Assembly: GCA_009785525.1 (NCBI GenBank)
Contig: WQWC01000016.1
Location: forward strand, 1 to 40,877
From: Oscillospiraceae bacterium
GTDB lineage: Bacteria > Bacillota > Clostridia > Oscillospirales > Oscillospiraceae
Length of the DNA: 40,877 nt
Direction: 5' to 3'
Shown: positions 38,350 to 40,877 of the stretch, piece by piece
Layout: each line of letters starts with the position of its first letter
How positions within the stretch are numbered: the first letter of the stretch is position 1
Program-made: the position numbers and the translations under genes
Notes under the pieces: generated by a model
The model's input: only the letters and a program-made list of their open reading frames with translations
What the model was told of the DNA's origin: nothing
The model's database searches: none

Positions 38350-40877
38350 TGAATGTAAACGCGCATGTGATATGCTTCTGCTGCGACGCGGAAAGCCGTG
38401 TCTGGCGTCCGCTTTTCGATAAGGCCGGGATAACGCTGACATCAGTAACTATGGCGGAAATGGGCGACAAGCAACGGCTTGAAGATGTCCGCAAGACGAT
38501 TGTCGATTTGGTGACAGGGAGTTCGCGTTCGGTCGTGTTGTTTAACCATTTCACCATGGATATGCAGGTTGAGGAGTATTTCCGCACGTTGCCGAAAGAA
38601 ACGATAAGCGTCCCAATCGGCGGAGAAGCTATATTGCTCGGCTGCGGCACAGCAGAGTCGGCGCATGTTGAGGCGATAAATAAGTATCTGCATTATTCAG
38701 GCGACGAGAATGTTCGCAGTGCCGGTGAATACATCCGCAAGCATTTGCTTGGGGACGAGCGTATTCTTCACGTCGATCCTCCTGTCGAAAAAGCCTTCGA
38801 CGGTATTTACTGCTTCAACAGCGGCACGGTTTATACTTCATTGGTACAATATCTTGCAAAAAGCAAAGATTTCGCCACTTATGTCGGGATATTCTTTCAC
38901 AGAAACAATCTTGTGCGGGATGATTTGGCCTCTACTAAAAAACTGGCCGAGCAGCTTGAGGCGAAAGATGTTGGTGTCATCCCCGTATTTACCGGCTCAA
39001 ATACAGACGAGCCGCGCTTTAGCGAAATTGTGGACACTTATTTCACATTACACGGCAGACTGAAAATTGAGGCGTTGGTCAACTTGCAATTGTGGGCGAT
39101 AAAAGCCGAGGAAGGCCGAAGCGTCGCGGAGCAATATGTTTTTGAATTTGAACGTATGGGCATCCCGATCATCTGTCCGATTCAAAGCCATTTCATCACG
39201 GCACAGCAATGGCGCGAGTTGCCAGTACCCATCAGTGCCGATATGTCTGGTGCGTATATCGCCCCGGAAATGGCGGGAATGATAGAGCCTATCATCATCT
39301 CAGTCCGCGGCGAAAACGGCAAAGCGGAAGCATTGCCAGAGCGGATTGAATATCTCGCGAACAGAATCGCCCGGCTTGTCAGACTGCGGACAAAGCACAA
39401 CGGCGAAAAGAAAATTGTCATCATGCTGCACAATTCTGTGTGCGCCGGAGTGGAAGCGACGATTGGGAAAGCATTCGGCCTTGACGCGTTTGAAAGTGTC
39501 GTAGGGATACTGACGCGACTTGAGGCGGAGGGGTATCAAACAGGTGAGTATCCTGAGACCGGCGAGGCACTGCGTGAATTGTTCATGGAAAAGAAAGCAT
39601 TTTCCGATTTCCGATGGACGGCGGTGGAAGATATCGTCAACAGCGGTGGCTGTCTATACAAAATGCCGGTTGCCGGTGAGTATGACCGTTATTATGCCGA
39701 GTTGCCTGATGAACTGCAGCAATATATGGAGAAAACCTGGGGCGAACCGCCGGGCGAAGGCATGGCACTGGATGAAAGTCTCATCATCACCGGCTTGAAC
39801 TTCGGGAATATAACGGTGATGGTTCAGCCAAAGCGCGGGTGCTATGGTGCAAAATGCACCGGTGAGGTCTGTAAAATCCTCCACGACCCGGCGTGTCCGC
39901 CGCCGCACCAGTACCTTGCTACATATCGCTATATTGAGCACATACTCAATGCGGACGTGTGTATCGACATTGGGACGCATGGCAGCGTTGAGAACCTGCC
40001 CGGCAAATCCAATGGGCTGTCCGGGCTTTGCTGGCCTAATATCGTTATGGGGTCAATACCAAGCTTTTATATCTATAACGCGGGCGTCACAAACGAAAGT
40101 CCGCTGGTCAAACGCCGGATGAACGCCGTGATTATAGACCATCTGCCGCCGCCGAGCATGGGTGCCGATGAGAACACACGGCAGCTTGTCCGCAAAATCG
40201 AGGAATACTTTACCGCCAAATCCATGGGCAACGGGCAGGATAAAGAAGCTGAAATTGACATATGCGCACTACTGAGTATCATTCCGGCGGCGGAACGGAT
40301 CATGTCGCGTGCGGATGGATTTGAACAGGGGCTGTATGAAGTATCCGGCGCTGTCAAAGTCGCTGAAGAGGCCATGAAAATCAGTACGCCGCATGTATTC
40401 GGCAAAATCCCAAACGAAGAAGAGGTTGAGCGGTTTATAATGGAAGTCTACAGGGGAGATGGTCTTGAGTATGACACGGATTCCCCGGATGCGCAGAACA
40501 TCAGGGAAGGGCTCATGCGTACGGATAATGAGATGAAGATGCTGATTCGCGGACTCTCTGGCGGATATATCCCCGCCGGTGAGGGAGGGATGCCGGATGA
40601 AAATGGCAAAAATATCCTGCCCACCGGGCGGAATATGTTTGGACTGAATACGGATAAAGTGCCGACAAAAACCGCATATGCGCGCGGCAAGCTGCTGGCA
40701 ATCCAGCTTCTTGAAAGCTATCAAAAAGATGAGGGCAGACTTCCCGAAAGCGTCGCGATGAACATGATATCGCTCAATATCACCCGAACCAACGGGGAAC
40801 AGCTGTCACAGTTTCTCTATCTGCTGGGGGTAGTGCCGGTTTGGGATGGGCTGGAGCGTGTAACAGGTTTACGGGTA
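38349..40877 (+). CDS. CobN-type large subunit, diverged copy 2 (cut by right edge)
   Basis: This frame starts at the ATG of TGATG, overlapping the copy 1 stop by one base, and is open to the window end, giving 843 residues of a protein that is probably of full CobN length. It resembles copy 1 in order and spacing but is strongly diverged. The HxGTHG motif reads D540-I-GTHG, so the first His is replaced by Asp while H544 is kept. E and LPGK of the next segment remain, but the Trp before them becomes Asn (VENLPGK). A cysteine-rich stretch CYGAKCTGEVC (about residue 500) is absent from copy 1 at that place. The change at a likely metal ligand suggests a different metal, a different tetrapyrrole, or a non-catalytic partner role. 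Confidence 0.88.
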   Translation, partial: MNVNAHVICFCCDAESRVWRPLFDKAGITLTSVTMAEMGDKQRLEDVRKTIVDLVTGSSRSVVLFNHFTMDMQVEEYFRTLPKETISVPIGGEAILLGCGTAESAHVEAINKYLHYSGDENVRSAGEYIRKHLLGDERILHVDPPVEKAFDGIYCFNSGTVYTSLVQYLAKSKDFATYVGIFFHRNNLVRDDLASTKKLAEQLEAKDVGVIPVFTGSNTDEPRFSEIVDTYFTLHGRLKIEALVNLQLWAIKAEEGRSVAEQYVFEFERMGIPIICPIQSHFITAQQWRELPVPISADMSGAYIAPEMAGMIEPIIISVRGENGKAEALPERIEYLANRIARLVRLRTKHNGEKKIVIMLHNSVCAGVEATIGKAFGLDAFESVVGILTRLEAEGYQTGEYPETGEALRELFMEKKAFSDFRWTAVEDIVNSGGCLYKMPVAGEYDRYYAELPDELQQYMEKTWGEPPGEGMALDESLIITGLNFGNITVMVQPKRGCYGAKCTGEVCKILHDPACPPPHQYLATYRYIEHILNADVCIDIGTHGSVENLPGKSNGLSGLCWPNIVMGSIPSFYIYNAGVTNESPLVKRRMNAVIIDHLPPPSMGADENTRQLVRKIEEYFTAKSMGNGQDKEAEIDICALLSIIPAAERIMSRADGFEQGLYEVSGAVKVAEEAMKISTPHVFGKIPNEEEVERFIMEVYRGDGLEYDTDSPDAQNIREGLMRTDNEMKMLIRGLSGGYIPAGEGGMPDENGKNILPTGRNMFGLNTDKVPTKTAYARGKLLAIQLLESYQKDEGRLPESVAMNMISLNITRTNGEQLSQFLYLLGVVPVWDGLERVTGLRV

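Noticed and set aside
37417-38442. Open frame of 341 codons antisense to the end of cobN
   Set aside because: It overlaps the stop of copy 1 and the start of copy 2, both strongly supported, and matches no known protein pattern.
27950-40877. Chlorophyll or bacteriochlorophyll synthesis cluster, because of ChlI- and ChlD-like genes
   Set aside because: No other pigment genes are present, and the riboswitch and cbiZ point to corrinoids.
1-40877. CRISPR array, tRNA or rRNA genes
   Set aside because: I looked for regularly spaced repeats, and for cloverleaf or rRNA-like sequence, and saw none; a covariance search would be needed to be certain.

Overview
The window looks like chromosomal DNA of a strictly anaerobic Gram-positive bacterium of the Clostridia. 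The signs are strong AGGAGG-type ribosome binding sites with frequent GTG and TTG starts, TTGACA/TATAAT-type promoters, a trimeric electron-bifurcating [FeFe] hydrogenase, a lipoprotein signal of Gram-positive type, and dispersed palindromic repeats of the TGTAGGGGCG type. I cannot place it to genus. I saw no rRNA, tRNA, CRISPR array or insertion sequence.

Left part (1-12244, all on the minus strand): the start of a membrane sensor-like protein cut by the window edge; an orphan molybdopterin subunit of the xanthine dehydrogenase family; a short-chain dehydrogenase that lacks the catalytic lysine; a small unknown gene between two palindromic repeats; the hydrogenase operon hndA-hndC-hndD; a cysE-pdxS pair; and a GNAT acetyltransferase. 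The acetyltransferase shares a divergent promoter region with the next gene.

Middle part (12337-22558): an aldo/keto reductase with a ferredoxin-like tail, a nucleoside phosphorylase, and a tandem pair of nearly identical short-chain dehydrogenases, all on the plus strand. Facing them on the minus strand are ilvE, a DRE-TIM aldolase-like protein with altered metal-site residues, and an unusual fusion of a xylose-isomerase-like TIM barrel to an acyl-CoA synthetase. A small Xre-type regulator locus and a secreted Ig-like protein follow.

Right part (22713 to the end, plus strand) is the most interesting region. A cysteine-rich small protein is followed by a cobalamin riboswitch with a transcription terminator, and then by at least twelve tightly packed genes: a corrinoid-type ABC importer (lipoprotein, permease, and an ATPase with an extra C-terminal domain), a TIM-barrel protein, a ChlI-type AAA+ ATPase, a radical SAM/SPASM protein, a ChlD-type AAA+/VWA protein, a CbiZ corrinoid amidohydrolase, an ABC-2 exporter pair, and two CobN-type large chelatase subunits, the second running off the right edge. 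Everything needed to import a corrinoid, cut its nucleotide loop and act on its metal is present in one B12-repressible unit, with an exporter and a radical SAM enzyme added. My inference is a corrinoid or tetrapyrrole salvage and remodelling system, possibly one that exchanges or removes the central metal. No de novo corrin ring genes are visible.
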